A DNA stretch of 13,585 nt from NCBI GenBank assembly GCA_009926295.1, contig RFPF01000063.1:1-13585 (forward strand). The letters are read 5' to 3'. The position numbers and the translations under genes are program-made. The notes under the pieces were generated by a model. That model was not told the DNA's origin. It searched no databases and worked only from the letters and a program-made list of their open reading frames with translations. Numbering within the stretch: the stretch's first letter is position 1; every line of letters begins with the position of its first letter. This document shows positions 13,348 to 13,585 of this stretch, in pieces. Source of the DNA: Planctomycetia bacterium. GTDB taxonomy: Bacteria > Planctomycetota > Planctomycetia > Pirellulales > UBA1268.

Positions 13348-13585
13348 CGACGTAGACCTCCACTCGAGGCCCGTCGGTCGCCCCGCGCGGCCGGCGGGCC
13401 TTCGTCTTCTCGACCTCCAGCCCGAGTGCGTGGCAGGCGCCCGGAAAGCCCTCCGCACGCGCGCGGCAGGGATCGGCCACGAGCCCCGCGCCGCCCGGCG
13501 CGAGGGTACGCGAAAGCACGTCGGCCAGCGCCGCCGCGTGATGCGGCTCGTAGAGCACGTCGGCCGCCACGACGCGGTCGAAGCG
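13310..13585 (-). CDS. SAM-dependent methyltransferase, C-terminal part (5' end outside window)
   Basis: The minus-strand frame is open from the window edge to TGA at 13312-13310, giving 91 residues. The first in-window residues RFDRVVAADVLYEP match the motif IV region of class I methyltransferases (FDxVxAxDVLYE), followed by LADVLSRTLAPGGAGLVADPCR, the usual motif with a Pro-Gly-Gly turn. It resembles small protein- or nicotinamide-methyltransferase relatives (Methyltransf_16-like), where D-V-L-Y-E is common. The SAM-binding glycine-rich motif I would be beyond the edge. The 3' end overlaps the amidotransferase-like gene by 38 bases. The GTG at 13570 is an internal Val, not the start. The substrate cannot be predicted. 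Confidence 0.85.
   Translation of the reverse strand, partial: RFDRVVAADVLYEPHHAAALADVLSRTLAPGGAGLVADPCRARAEGFPGACHALGLEVEKTKARRPRGATDGPRVEVYVVRPRAAFQAPRP

Noticed and set aside
11299..13458. Long minus-strand open frame opposite miaA and the amidotransferase-like gene
   Set aside because: It crosses hisE in a different frame and mirrors plus-strand conserved genes; composition is that of an antisense shadow.
1..13585. Defence system, prophage, integrative element or CRISPR array
   Set aside because: No transposase, integrase, nuclease, toxin-antitoxin pair or spaced repeat array is visible; the recognised genes are metabolic or transport functions.

Overview
The window is GC-rich, densely packed chromosomal DNA that most resembles a planctomycete (Pirellulales-like). 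This rests on recall rather than a search. The clues are the futalosine-pathway menaquinone genes, a Cys-less class I amidotransferase of a type I associate with planctomycetes, a CPVCGR-type zinc-ribbon protein, and a membrane-anchored protein coupled to an ABC exporter. I see no insertion sequence, phage gene, CRISPR array, tRNA or rRNA, so this looks like ordinary core genome.

Layout, left to right. (1) 1-321 is the 3' end of an unrecognised plus-strand gene. (2) 344-1567 (minus) is an iron-type alcohol dehydrogenase, divergent from aroA (EPSP synthase, 1620-2948, plus). (3) 2959-3225 (minus) is a small zinc-ribbon protein. A 209-base gap follows, with a possible promoter bracketed by direct repeats. 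(4) 3435-6831 (plus) is a translationally coupled exporter operon: a one-pass membrane protein, an ABC ATPase and a 12-TM permease, each overlapping the next by 4 bases. (5) 6951-10255 (plus) is a menaquinone operon: mqnA (chorismate dehydratase), mqnC (radical SAM cyclase) and an amidohydrolase that is probably aminofutalosine deaminase. (6) 10221-11428 (minus) is the histidine operon hisE-hisG. (7) 11434-12375 (plus) is miaA, whose start codon lies five bases from that of hisE. (8) 12376-12600 is a non-coding leader with three inverted repeats, followed by a glutamine-amidotransferase-like protein (12601-13347, plus) whose nucleophile position is Gly. (9) 13310-13585 (minus) is the C-terminal part of a methyltransferase that runs out of the window.

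Functionally, aroA feeds the shikimate pathway to chorismate, and MqnA takes chorismate as its substrate, so the window holds both a step leading to chorismate and its diversion into menaquinone. mqnB, mqnD and mqnE are not here and must be elsewhere if the pathway is complete. hisE and hisG act in early histidine synthesis, and MiaA modifies tRNA. Spacing is extreme: two convergent pairs overlap at their 3' ends, and one divergent pair has almost no gap between start codons.

I found no clear new multi-gene system. The most unusual items are the Cys-less amidotransferase with its structured leader, the internally duplicated exporter permease with its anchored partner of unknown function, and the hisE/miaA head-to-head arrangement.
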